This document shows positions 1 through 7,684 of a stretch of DNA of 54,900 bases, piece by piece (the first letter of the stretch is position 1; each line of letters opens with the position of its first letter). The stretch lies in assembly GCA_021776685.1 (NCBI GenBank), contig JAJFFJ010000100.1:1-54900 (forward strand), written 5' to 3'. Position numbers and translations under genes: made by a program. The stretch is from Alphaproteobacteria bacterium. Lineage in GTDB: Bacteria > Pseudomonadota > Alphaproteobacteria > Bin65. The notes under the pieces are model-generated. The model saw nothing but the letters and a program-made list of their open reading frames with translations. It made no database searches and was not told the origin of the DNA.

Positions 1-16
1 TTTTGAGCCCTGCGAT

Positions 17-30
17 TTGATCCAGTTCAA
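17..30. promoter_or_regulatory. Possible FixK/FNR-type half-conserved palindrome
   Basis: The 14-bp sequence TTGATCCAGTTCAA has TTGA and TCAA arms spaced as in FNR/FixK boxes (consensus TTGAT-N4-ATCAA); the inner right base deviates. It lies downstream of the small gene at 80-397, so if real it would serve a gene to the left of the window. It is weaker than the site at 464-477. Confidence 0.3.
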
Positions 31-79
31 ACTACCCATCTTCCTGATTACGCCAGCATCAGGTCCTGGATGCACTGGG

Positions 80-397
80 TCAGGCTGGCGCCTCGCCGAC
101 CTCGCCCAGCGCAGCCGCCACATCGGTGAGCGCGCCCACGAGGTCGTCGCGATCCTGGGTGGTGATATCCGATCCCATGCGGATAGCGGCCGCCCAGTCG
201 TGCAGGATGTCGGTTAGCAAGGCGTGGTGCAGGTGCATCTCAAACGTGCGCTTGGGTGCGGATTCCTTGACGATCTTCAGGCCAATGCCACCACCCTCTG
301 GCTTGACCTGGAAGCGGGAGGTATTGCTGAACGAACCCATGTAGAATTTATCAGGGAAGTCGATGGCCACCTCGGCCTGATCGCTGACCCGCTTCAT
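80..397 (-). CDS. Small protein of unknown function
   Basis: A 105-residue protein with no signal peptide or membrane segment. I do not recognise the family. The N-terminal half looks like a beta-rich fold (KFYMGSFSNTSRFQVK), and the C-terminal half carries an amphipathic helix rich in Ala, Asp and Leu. The start is backed by an AGGAAAGGG stretch a few bases upstream of the ATG. A palindrome resembling a FixK/FNR box sits 67-80 bases before the start codon, roughly where a class II activator site would lie if transcription starts near 429, so oxygen-responsive expression is possible (inferred). It follows the DUF3137-like gene on the same strand with a 116-base gap. Confidence 0.7.
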   Translation of the reverse strand: MKRVSDQAEVAIDFPDKFYMGSFSNTSRFQVKPEGGGIGLKIVKESAPKRTFEMHLHHALLTDILHDWAAAIRMGSDITTQDRDDLVGALTDVAAALGEVGEAPA

Positions 398-463
398 GGC
401 GGCGCCCTTTCCTTTATGCGGTGCGGATGATGGCTATTTTCCCACCGGCCGGCGCCGGCTTGA

Positions 464-477
464 TTGACCTGGGTCAA
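464..477. promoter_or_regulatory. Putative FixK/FnrL box
   Basis: TTGACCTGGGTCAA is a 14-bp palindrome with perfect 6-base arms and fits the alphaproteobacterial FixK/FnrL pattern TTGA(C/T)-N4-(A/G)TCAA. It lies in the only sizeable gap before the small gene at 80-397. No good -10 hexamer is evident at the expected distance; the nearest is the A/T stretch at 435-440. Confidence 0.5.
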
Positions 478-513
478 CGGGCAGGCTGACCAGTGGGGTG
501 ATTGGTGGCCCGC

Positions 514-1554
514 CTAGACCACAGTGTTGGCGTCGAGCTTTAGCGCATCGATGACCTGACAGGGAATTTCGAGGTCGCGTAGCAGTTTGTCGGTCTCGCC
601 GTGTTTCACGCCATCTTCCAGGTCGAGCTCGAAGCGGTCGTTACGGTCGTCAATGGTCAACAGCAGCTTGTTATCGGCGAAGGCGGCTTTGACCTTGCCG
701 CGGCCATAGTGGTCATCCAATGCAACCAGCCGCTCCATGAAGGTGGGCGTCAGGAGATAGCGCGCCTCGATCTGGTCTGACCCGAACACCTCGAACCGTT
801 CCTCGAACCGCGGGTCCTCCAGTGTGATCCGCTCGCCGTCCTTGCCGAAGCCCTTGAAGAAATTGCCGATGGCGCCGCCATCGCGGACGATCAGCGTGCG
901 GCCGCGAAATTTCTTGTGGGCGGCGAAGGCGAGCAGGAAGCCTTGCCATACATCGGCGTCATCCTTGTCTTCGCCCTTCACATGGCCGGCGGTTGATTCG
1001 CAGAGCTCAAAATCGACGCCGCTGTGCCGTCCGGCGATGTGATCCTCCAGCGCGGAACTGCTGGGCAGCAGGCCGGCGCTGCGGAAGGCCGTGGCCGGAA
1101 ATTGGGACGCATGCAGATTGTAGTTCAGATTGATCGTGGGCAACGCCTGCTTCAGCACGGCGCCCTTGGCGGTCCGCCGCAGCGCCCAATAGGGACGATA
1201 AGCGCTGTTCTTGGCCCATCGGAAAATACCGCCGAAAAGGACTGCGATGCGCCCTATGCCCTCGCCGCGGCTGGCCACCGCAATCGCGATGACGATGGCG
1301 ATGAGCAGGATCACGGCGATGATCGCAAGGGTCATGTTGACCGCATATTTGGCGGCTGCCGTGGCCTTGGCCGTGCGCAGTTTGCCGGACCAGTCCGCGG
1401 CCGCAGCCTTGCAGGCACGGTGGAAGGCGGCCTTGTCGACGGTCGCTGGATCAAATTCGGCTGACGTGCCGGGCCCCGGCTCCCGAGACTCCGATTCCTG
1501 TGATGCTGGTTCCGCCAGATCCCATGGCCCGGGTTCTGTTTCCGCGCTCGACAT
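514..1554 (-). CDS. DUF3137-like membrane protein
   Basis: A 346-residue protein with an acidic, Pro/Ser-rich N-terminus (about 1-35), a basic Ala-rich helix, and a strongly hydrophobic segment at about 72-95 (TLAIIAVILLIAIVIAIAVA). A soluble domain of about 230 residues follows, containing a DFELCE strand and repeated charged beta segments. This layout matches the DUF3137 family (function unknown, often annotated as galanin-like or membrane associated). I placed the start at the ATG preceded by AGGAGGGGAC, a near-perfect ribosome binding site; an upstream in-frame ATG at 1638 has none. No operon partner is evident. Family assignment is from recall, moderately sure. Confidence 0.72.
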   Translation of the reverse strand: MSSAETEPGPWDLAEPASQESESREPGPGTSAEFDPATVDKAAFHRACKAAAADWSGKLRTAKATAAAKYAVNMTLAIIAVILLIAIVIAIAVASRGEGIGRIAVLFGGIFRWAKNSAYRPYWALRRTAKGAVLKQALPTINLNYNLHASQFPATAFRSAGLLPSSSALEDHIAGRHSGVDFELCESTAGHVKGEDKDDADVWQGFLLAFAAHKKFRGRTLIVRDGGAIGNFFKGFGKDGERITLEDPRFEERFEVFGSDQIEARYLLTPTFMERLVALDDHYGRGKVKAAFADNKLLLTIDDRNDRFELDLEDGVKHGETDKLLRDLEIPCQVIDALKLDANTVV

Positions 1555-1717
1555 GTCCCCTCCTTCACGCTGCATCGACCATTCTGACGGATTGTCGGGC
1601 CGGAACAAAGGGGCGGAGGAAAGTGCGCGGATGCTCAATGCACTGCGCGCGGAACAACTACACTGGCAGGTTGCGTGTCATGCACGGGATTGTGGTGCTG
1701 GAGCCCGCAGCTTGAGG

Positions 1718-2494
1718 TCAGCGAGTAGCGATAATGAACAATCTCCGGAAGCCAAACAGCACCCGCCCGCCGGTGCGGCGGGGATAGGCGTCGGCGAGTT
1801 TGGCCTTGTAGCGCGCCTCGAACTCCGGTCGGTCTTCCGGGGCGAGTGCGTCCAGAACCGGCTTCAGCCAGGTGCCCTTGGTGAACTCGGCGACCGCTTC
1901 CGGGCCTTCCAGCACCTGCTGATACTCCGTCTCCCACACATCGATTTCCGCGGCATCGGGCGCAAGCAGGTCATAGTAGAAACCCGGCTCGCTCACCGGC
2001 GGCGCGCGCAAGACGGGCGCAAGCAGGTCGGCCCAGGGCGCCTCCCGGGCCGTCTCATCGATCAGGGTGTGGGATGGTTGGGCGAAGTTTCTTGGCACCT
2101 GAACGGCCAGCACGCCGCCCGGCGCCAGCAGCCCAAACAGTCTCGGGAACAGCGCCTCATGGTCCCCCAGCCAGTGGAGCGCCGCGTTTGAATAGATGAC
2201 GTCAGGCGCGCCATCTGGCGTCCAGGTGGCTGCGTCTGCCTGCTCCCAGCTCACGCCCGCCGGTCCTTCCGCCCGTGCCGTCTCCAGCATCTCGACCGAT
2301 GGATCGACACCGGTGACCGTCGCGTTCGGCCAGCGGGTCTTCAGATGATGGGTCACGTTGCCGGCGCCGCAGCCGAGATCGACCACCGTCGCCGGACTTT
2401 CCGTGGGAATGTGCGCCAACAACTCCAGCGCCGGGCGGAGGCGTAGGTCCGCAAAGCGCAGGTATTGACCGGGGTCCCATGCGACGTCGCCCAT
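1718..2494 (-). CDS. tam: Trans-aconitate 2-methyltransferase
   Basis: A 258-residue class I SAM-dependent methyltransferase. The family transfers a methyl group from SAM to trans-aconitate, a spontaneous by-product and inhibitor of the citric acid cycle. The SAM-binding motif VVDLGCGAGNVT is at about 37-48, followed by GVDPS (acidic loop, about 61), EQADAATW (about 84) and YSNAALHWL (motif IV region, about 101). The N-terminus WDPGQYLRFADLRLRPA is typical of Tam. Length equals the usual 250-260. It starts 1 base after the stop of the Tag-like gene, so the two are probably co-transcribed. The substrate is assigned from family resemblance. Confidence 0.88.
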   Translation of the reverse strand: MGDVAWDPGQYLRFADLRLRPALELLAHIPTESPATVVDLGCGAGNVTHHLKTRWPNATVTGVDPSVEMLETARAEGPAGVSWEQADAATWTPDGAPDVIYSNAALHWLGDHEALFPRLFGLLAPGGVLAVQVPRNFAQPSHTLIDETAREAPWADLLAPVLRAPPVSEPGFYYDLLAPDAAEIDVWETEYQQVLEGPEAVAEFTKGTWLKPVLDALAPEDRPEFEARYKAKLADAYPRRTGGRVLFGFRRLFIIATR

Positions 2495-2495
2495 G

Positions 2496-3164
2496 TCAGC
2501 CCACGCTCAATGCCAGAATGCGACTCAACTCACAGAGCGGGCGGCCGCTCTCCGCCGCCCACTGATTGAACGCCTCCTGCGCCCGGCGGATGTCTCTTTG
2601 ACTGGAGGGCACCTTCTCGACCACGCCGCAGGCGATCAGACCCCTCGCCACGTCGCCACCGAAGAAGAAGGTGTCCTTGCCCATGGTGCGGAGGGTGAAG
2701 GGCCCGGTATTGCCACCCAGGCGCGCACCTCGTTTCTTGAACACGGCCCACAGGCCAACGATGTCCTCTCCCGGCCAGTCAGCGACGAACTTGCCAAAGC
2801 TGCCATGCTCATCCGCAATGTCACAGACGAAGCGCGCATTCTGGAAGGTGGCGCGGATCTTCTGCGGGTTGCGCACAATGCGCGTGTCCGACGCCAGCCT
2901 GTCCATCGCCTCGTCCGGTTGCATCACCAGGGCACGCGGATCGAAGCCTTCAAAGGCGGCCTCGAAACCCTCCCATTTCGCCTCGATCACCTTCCAGGAA
3001 AAGCCGGCGCGGAAGACCTGTTTGGCGATGGCGGCGAGCCAGCGGTCGTCAGGGATCTTACGCAGCTTGGCGGCGCTTACCGGTTTGGGCAGCAGCTTTT
3101 CCACCGCGGCCTCGCCGCCATGATGCTTGGCCGCCCGTTTCAAGATTTTGTCGAATGCTTCCAT
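2496..3164 (-). CDS. DNA-3-methyladenine glycosylase I-like protein (zinc-less subgroup)
   Basis: A 222-residue protein related to Tag, which removes 3-methyladenine from alkylated DNA. The conserved core KQVFRAGFSWKVIEAKWEGF (about 46-65) matches the Tag helix around QAGLSW, followed by FDP and a region (RIVRNPQKIRATFQNA) that fits the Tag helix binding near the lesion. Compared with the E. coli enzyme, the N-terminal Cys/His and C-terminal His-x3-Cys zinc ligands are absent, and the residue equivalent to the base-recognising Glu38 appears to be Gln. A distinct extension of about 40 residues leads at the N-terminus. It precedes tam with a 1-base gap. The glycosylase fold is clear; the exact substrate is less so. 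Confidence 0.78.
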   Translation of the reverse strand: MEAFDKILKRAAKHHGGEAAVEKLLPKPVSAAKLRKIPDDRWLAAIAKQVFRAGFSWKVIEAKWEGFEAAFEGFDPRALVMQPDEAMDRLASDTRIVRNPQKIRATFQNARFVCDIADEHGSFGKFVADWPGEDIVGLWAVFKKRGARLGGNTGPFTLRTMGKDTFFFGGDVARGLIACGVVEKVPSSQRDIRRAQEAFNQWAAESGRPLCELSRILALSVG

Positions 3165-3300
3165 GAGCGAACCCTATTCTCCCGATGACCGTGCCGCCAA
3201 TCCCTACCTTGGGCCGCCCAAAGGAAATTCGCCTCTGCCAGCCGAATGTCAATCCGTACGGCCAGCTCCACACGAGAATCGACACCGATATTATCATCAG

Positions 3301-3331
3301 AAAGAAAAAGGCCCGGCTGTGAGGCCGGGCC
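3301..3331 (-). terminator. Rho-independent terminator of the boxCB operon
   Basis: A perfect 8-bp GC stem (3310-3317 with 3324-3331) and a 6-base loop, followed on the minus strand by a T-rich run (complement of 3301-3309). It lies 26 bases after the boxB stop codon. Confidence 0.85.
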
Positions 3332-3356
3332 CAATCCATTCAAACCAACCGCGGCG

Positions 3357-4781
3357 CTAGAGGCGCACGTACTCGTAGTCCACGGGATTGTTGTTGATGC
3401 CGCGGTCCGGCGGGGCGAGCCAGCCGGCAATCTTGCCGGGCTCCGTAACCTGCTGCATCAGGCTGTGGATGTAGGCCTTGTCCTCGGCCGAGGGCAGCCA
3501 GTCGTTGACATTCTTCTTCCATTCTTCCTCTGAGATCACCTTGCCTTCCGGGGAGACCCGGACGTTGGCGAACGGACCAACGGTGCGGCGGAAGCGGTCA
3601 GACGGCAAGGATAGCTCGAAGTCGATGCCCATCTTCTTGATCTGCCGGTTCCAGCGGTTGAGGCCGATCTCGCAGTCCTTGGAATAGCCATGACGGGCCA
3701 CCAGGTTCATGGCGTTCCGCGTCGGCACCTGCAGGATGCCCACGGACGTGCCGTCTTCACCCAGTTGCTCGACACCGAAAGTGGTGTCCAGCTCGATGTG
3801 ATCCTCGAACATGTCCTCGTCCGGCCGGCCCTTCAGGCCATTGGCGAAATAGTTCGCCGCGTTGGTAGACTGGTCGGAGCCAAACAGATCAAGCGAGCTC
3901 GAATACCAGAAATTCAGGTGCCGCTGGACCGTTGGCAGGTCGATCGCGCCATGCTCCCGTACCCGGGTCGGGTCATCGGACTTGATCTCGTTCATCACCT
4001 CGCAGGCGCGTTTGATGACCCGGCCAAGGCCGGTCTCACCCACGAACATGTGGTGCGCTTCTTCAGTGAGCATGAAGCGGCAGGTGCGGGAGAGCGGATC
4101 GAATGCGCTCTCCGCCAGCATCTTGAGCTGATATTTGCCGTCCCGGTCGGTGAAGTAGGTGAAGCAGAACAGCGACAGCCAGTCGGTCTGCGGCTCGTTA
4201 AATGTGGAGAGGATGCGCGGATTGTTGACGTCGCCGGAGTGACGCTCCAGCAGTTCCTCCGCCTCCTCGCGGCCGTCACGGCCGAAATAGCCGTGCAGCA
4301 GATAGACCATCGCCCACAGGTGGCGGCCTTCTTCCACATTGATCTGGAAGAGGTTGCGCATGTCGTACATGGACGGTGCGATCTGCCCGAGCAGACGCTG
4401 CTGCTCGACCGATGCCGGCTCCGTGTCTCCCTGGGTGACGATCAGGCGGCGCAGGTCGGCGCGGTATTCGCCCGGGATCTGCTGCCAGACATCTTCCCCA
4501 TAATGGTCGCCGAAACCGACCTTGCGTTCTTTCGCCTGGTCCGCCAGGAAAATACCCCAGCGGTAGTCGGGCATCTGGGTGTAGCCATAGCTGGCCCAGC
4601 CCTTGGCGTCGACGGACGTGGCCGTACGCAAATAGACATCCTTCTGCTGGAAGCCTTCCGGCCCCTGCTCTTTCCACCAGTCGAGAAAGGCAGGCTGCCA
4701 CTTCTCCAGTGCCCGTTGCAGTTGCCGGTCTTCTGCCAGGTCAACATTGTTCGGGATTTTCTCAGCGTAATTGATGGCCAT
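3357..4781 (-). CDS. boxB: Benzoyl-CoA 2,3-epoxidase, oxygenase component BoxB
   Basis: A 474-residue class I diiron oxygenase that uses O2 and two electrons to convert benzoyl-CoA to the 2,3-epoxide in the aerobic hybrid (box) pathway of benzoate breakdown. Length matches known BoxB proteins (about 473). The six residues expected as iron ligands are present: E121, E151, H154, D212, E241 and H244 (motifs EEGRH at 150-154 and EEAHH at 240-244), each one position on from the Azoarcus numbering as I recall it. Start and stop are clean, and the gene begins 5 bases after boxC. A strong terminator follows. The usual reductase BoxA is not encoded in this window, so the electron source is open. Confidence 0.96.
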   Translation of the reverse strand: MAINYAEKIPNNVDLAEDRQLQRALEKWQPAFLDWWKEQGPEGFQQKDVYLRTATSVDAKGWASYGYTQMPDYRWGIFLADQAKERKVGFGDHYGEDVWQQIPGEYRADLRRLIVTQGDTEPASVEQQRLLGQIAPSMYDMRNLFQINVEEGRHLWAMVYLLHGYFGRDGREEAEELLERHSGDVNNPRILSTFNEPQTDWLSLFCFTYFTDRDGKYQLKMLAESAFDPLSRTCRFMLTEEAHHMFVGETGLGRVIKRACEVMNEIKSDDPTRVREHGAIDLPTVQRHLNFWYSSSLDLFGSDQSTNAANYFANGLKGRPDEDMFEDHIELDTTFGVEQLGEDGTSVGILQVPTRNAMNLVARHGYSKDCEIGLNRWNRQIKKMGIDFELSLPSDRFRRTVGPFANVRVSPEGKVISEEEWKKNVNDWLPSAEDKAYIHSLMQQVTEPGKIAGWLAPPDRGINNNPVDYEYVRL

Positions 4782-4786
4782 TTTAA

Positions 4787-6442
4787 TTAGACCCTTTCCC
4801 AGTCGAAGTTCGGCTTGGAACCGGTACCATAGAGTTTCAGGGCGCCCTGGTCGCCAACGGCGTTGGGGCGGATGAATATCCAGTTCTGCCAGGCAGTGAG
4901 CCGCCCGAAAACTTTGGTGGCCATGGTCTCGTCGCCGCCGAAACGGAGCGAGGCTTCCATGCCGGTGAGCGCGTCCGGCGACAGGCTGGTGCGCTCTTCA
5001 ATGGCGATGCGCACCTCGTCGTCCCAGTCCAGATCATCCGGCGCGAAAGTCACCAGACCCAGTTCCAGGGCGTCTTCCGCCGTCAGCGCATCGCCGATCC
5101 GGGCCTTGGCTGCCGCCACCGCGTCAACGTCACCCTGGAAATGTGCGGTCATGCGATCCTGGTCGTTGGGCATGGTGAACATGCCAAAGTTGGTGGCGTC
5201 CAGGGTGATGGCCGGAGATTTCTCAGGCTCTTCCTGGTTGTCCAGCATATAGGTGCGGTCGGCGGCGAGCGCGAGTTCCGCCAGAATGCCGGTGAAGCAC
5301 GTATCTTCATCCACCAGCGCGAACAGGCTGCGCGACGAGACGTCGAGCCGCGCCAGCGCGCGCCGCAGGAAGTTGGTGGTTTCACGCACGAACCAGTTGT
5401 CCTGATTGTCGATCAGGCTCTGGCCCACGGCCTGGATACGGGCCGCATCGCCTTCTGCCCGCAGGATCCACAGGCCCAACTCGGTGGAGTTGGTGCGCAG
5501 CATCAGGATGGCGTCATCCAGGTCGCGCGCCATGTGCAGTGCCCACCAGTCGGCGCCCTTGGCGTGGATCGCGTCCACATCCGTCGGCTGATCCTCTGCC
5601 GGGCCCTTGACCGTGATGGTCGCGGTCCGGTCGGCCGAATTCAGCTGCACATCGACAAAGTCATAGTGATAGCCATCGTCGTCGATCGTGCGGTTGATCG
5701 GGGTCAGCTTGACGCCTTCGGCCGATTCGGGCCGGTCGGACTGGGCGGCCAGCGCCGTCGCGCGGTCGGCGACGAATTCGTCGAATTTGGCAGGTGGCGC
5801 ATAGTCGTCGATCAGCTTCCAGTCTTTGGCGCGGTCGGCGCGGACACCCTCAGAGGTGGTGCAAAACACGTCTGCCAGATCCCGGCGGACCTTGCGTTTG
5901 TCGGTCACCCGCGTGAGCCCGCCCGTGCCCGGCAGTACGCCCAGAAGCGGGACTTCGGGCAGGGACACGGTGGATGAGCGGTCATTGACCATGACGATCT
6001 CGTCACAGGCGAGCGCCATCTCGTAGCCGCCGCCGGCGCAGGCGCCATTCACGGCCGCAATCGACTTGATTCCAGAATGCTCCGAGGAGTCTTCCAGACT
6101 GTTGCGGGTTTCATTGGTGAACCTACAGAAATTGACTTTCCACCAATGAGGCGATGCCGAAAGCATGTTGATGTTGGCGCCGGCGCAGAAAACACGATCT
6201 TTCGCGCTGGTCATGACCACCACCTTGACGGTCGGATGCTCGAACCGGATGCGCTGCATGGCGTCATGCAGTTCCATGTCGACGCCCAGGTCATAGGAAT
6301 TCAGCTTGAGCTGATAGCCTGGCTTCAGGCCGCCATCCTCGTCCACATCCAGGGACAGGGTCGCCACGCTTCCGTCCACATCAAGCTTCCAGTGCTTGTA
6401 GGTGCCGGGGTCACGGTCATAGACGACAATATTTTCAGCCAT
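4787..6442 (-). CDS. boxC: 2,3-epoxybenzoyl-CoA dihydrolase (benzoyl-CoA-dihydrodiol lyase) BoxC
   Basis: A 551-residue crotonase-superfamily enzyme that hydrolytically opens the ring of 2,3-epoxybenzoyl-CoA, giving 3,4-dehydroadipyl-CoA semialdehyde and formate. Two crotonase modules are visible; the N-terminal one has the CoA/oxyanion loop FCAGANINML (about 85-94) and the helix motif ACAGGGYEMALACDE (about 134-148) with the acidic residue E141. Length agrees with characterised BoxC (about 550). It is the first gene of boxC-boxB. Its promoter region holds TTGACA and a TGCA-N6-TGCA palindrome attributed to BoxR. The ATG is preceded by GAGGGAGGACC, a good ribosome binding site. Confidence 0.95.
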   Translation of the reverse strand: MAENIVVYDRDPGTYKHWKLDVDGSVATLSLDVDEDGGLKPGYQLKLNSYDLGVDMELHDAMQRIRFEHPTVKVVVMTSAKDRVFCAGANINMLSASPHWWKVNFCRFTNETRNSLEDSSEHSGIKSIAAVNGACAGGGYEMALACDEIVMVNDRSSTVSLPEVPLLGVLPGTGGLTRVTDKRKVRRDLADVFCTTSEGVRADRAKDWKLIDDYAPPAKFDEFVADRATALAAQSDRPESAEGVKLTPINRTIDDDGYHYDFVDVQLNSADRTATITVKGPAEDQPTDVDAIHAKGADWWALHMARDLDDAILMLRTNSTELGLWILRAEGDAARIQAVGQSLIDNQDNWFVRETTNFLRRALARLDVSSRSLFALVDEDTCFTGILAELALAADRTYMLDNQEEPEKSPAITLDATNFGMFTMPNDQDRMTAHFQGDVDAVAAAKARIGDALTAEDALELGLVTFAPDDLDWDDEVRIAIEERTSLSPDALTGMEASLRFGGDETMATKVFGRLTAWQNWIFIRPNAVGDQGALKLYGTGSKPNFDWERV

Positions 6443-6481
6443 GGTCAGGGTCCTCCCTCAGAGCGCATCTTGGTGTTGGGC

Positions 6482-6513
6482 TTTATATGCATAATAATGC
6501 ATGTTCATGTCAA
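6482..6513 (-). promoter_or_regulatory. boxC promoter with overlapping operator
   Basis: On the minus strand a perfect -35 TTGACA (6508-6513) and a -10-like TATAAA (6482-6487) are separated by 20 bases, longer than ideal. The whole spacer is filled by the operator palindrome at 6487-6502, so a bound regulator would block polymerase. Promoter assignment is by inspection only. Confidence 0.55.
6487..6502. promoter_or_regulatory. Putative BoxR operator upstream of boxC
   Basis: ATGCATAATAATGCAT: two ATGCAT arms around AATA, so TGCA-N6-TGCA. TGCA repeats in palindromic settings are the known recognition feature of the BzdR/BoxR family (established knowledge). The same element recurs at 7612-7626 beside boxR. 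Confidence 0.65.
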
Positions 6514-6543
6514 GCCCTAGAATTATGTTTCCTAAAATTCCGA

Positions 6544-7503
6544 TCACTGAGCCGCAAGGGCCGAAGACTCTCCGCTGTTCTCGCGAACCATCTCGACCAA
6601 ATTCGCCAGCGTCACGTCCACCGATTGGCCGGACGTATCCAGCACCGCATCGGCGCGGCCATAGAGGGTGTCCCGCTCCTTCAGCATGCGGCGCAGATCT
6701 TCCATTGCCTCTCGATTGCCCGCCATTGGCCGCAGGTCACCCTGGGCGACCACCCGATCCATATGCTCTTCCGGCGATGCGCGAAGCCAAATGGTGAAGC
6801 AATGCTCCAGCAGCAATTCATATGTGTCGGACTCGGAAACCATGCTGCCGCCGGTGGCGATGACACAGGCGTCGTTGCTGTCGAGCGCGCTTTCCAGCGC
6901 GCGCCGCTCGTAGCGGCGATAACCCGCCTGGCCGGAGAGATCAAAAATCTCGTCCAGCCCCATGCCAGACGCGCCTTCAATTTCCTTGGCCATTTCAATA
7001 AACGGCACCCCCAGGGCGCCGGAAAGCGCGCGGCCCAGGGTGGTCTTGCCGGCGCCACGCAGCCCGATCAAAGCAATACGCGATGAGCGGTAGAGATCGG
7101 AACTTGCGCCGAAACGCTCGGCAAGCAGGCGGTTCGCCTCCACCAATTCCTCAGCGGTCAGCCGTTCAAGCCGTTGCATCAACAAGGTCAGTTCCACAGG
7201 CCGGTCCGCGCCGTCACGCACCAGATCAGTCAAGGGCAGGCCCATGGCGTCGGCGACCTGGCGCAGCAGAGCAATGGAAATGTTGCCCCGGCCGCTCTCA
7301 AGCTGGGCGAGGTAGCGCTCTGACACGCCCGAGTCCCGTGCGAGGATCTTGCGGGTCATGCCGCGGCGTGCACGTGTCGCCTTGACGCGTTCGCCCAGCA
7401 CCCGCAAATAGTCCTGGTGAACCACCGCGGCACATGGTGCCCGGCGTCCGCTGCCGGTATCTTGCGGGTCGCGGGGTTTTGGTTCAGGGATGCCTTGAGC
7501 CAT
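6544..7503 (-). CDS. boxR: BoxR/BzdR-family transcriptional regulator (HTH plus shikimate kinase-like domain)
   Basis: A 319-residue two-domain regulator. Residues about 35-95 form a Cro/CI-type helix-turn-helix (LGERVKATRARRGMTRKILA followed by GVSERYLAQLESGRG). After a linker of about 45 residues comes a shikimate-kinase-like domain with the P-loop GLRGAGKT (about 147-154) and an ARRYERRALE-like region. In this family the kinase-like domain senses benzoyl-CoA and the protein represses the benzoate genes. I start it at the ATG preceded by AAAGGAAAATACC; the reading frame is open further upstream, to 7632, but that would run through the operator region. It lies just upstream of boxC, same strand, with its own intergenic control site. 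Confidence 0.9.
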   Translation of the reverse strand: MAQGIPEPKPRDPQDTGSGRRAPCAAVVHQDYLRVLGERVKATRARRGMTRKILARDSGVSERYLAQLESGRGNISIALLRQVADAMGLPLTDLVRDGADRPVELTLLMQRLERLTAEELVEANRLLAERFGASSDLYRSSRIALIGLRGAGKTTLGRALSGALGVPFIEMAKEIEGASGMGLDEIFDLSGQAGYRRYERRALESALDSNDACVIATGGSMVSESDTYELLLEHCFTIWLRASPEEHMDRVVAQGDLRPMAGNREAMEDLRRMLKERDTLYGRADAVLDTSGQSVDVTLANLVEMVRENSGESSALAAQ

Positions 7504-7611
7504 GGTATTTTCCTTTGCTCGGGGCAACGGGCACTCCGGGATGCTCAGTTCTTCTTCGGGGCATCCGCCGCGACAAGGGTGACGAAGCAAAATGCCTGCG
7601 AACAGAGTTTC

Positions 7612-7626
7612 ATGCATTATAATGCT
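7612..7626. promoter_or_regulatory. Putative BoxR operator between boxR and the flavodoxin gene
   Basis: ATGCATTATAATGCT contains the perfect 12-bp palindrome GCATTATAATGC (TGCA-N6-TGCT). Its centre reads TATAAT on both strands. A further TGCATTAT half-site lies at 7644-7651. The element matches the one in the boxC promoter, which suggests autoregulation and co-regulation of the flavodoxin. Confidence 0.62.
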
Positions 7627-7654
7627 TGTCAACCTGCAAGCAGTGCATTATCAA
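7626..7654 (+). promoter_or_regulatory. Candidate flavodoxin promoter
   Basis: TTGTCA (7626-7631) and TATCAA (7649-7654) are spaced 17 bases, 30 bases ahead of the flavodoxin ATG at 7685. The extra TGCATTAT half-site overlaps the -10. The other strand carries TTGACA at 7627-7632 as a possible boxR -35. Confidence 0.45.
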
Positions 7655-7684
7655 TTCCGTCGATAGAGGGCGAGGGAGGCATCC

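Noticed and set aside
6503-6514. GTTCATGTCAAG next to the boxC operator as a fourth glycan-regulator site
   Set aside because: Only the left half matches GTTCA-N5-TGAAC; the overlap with the -35 TTGACA explains the sequence.
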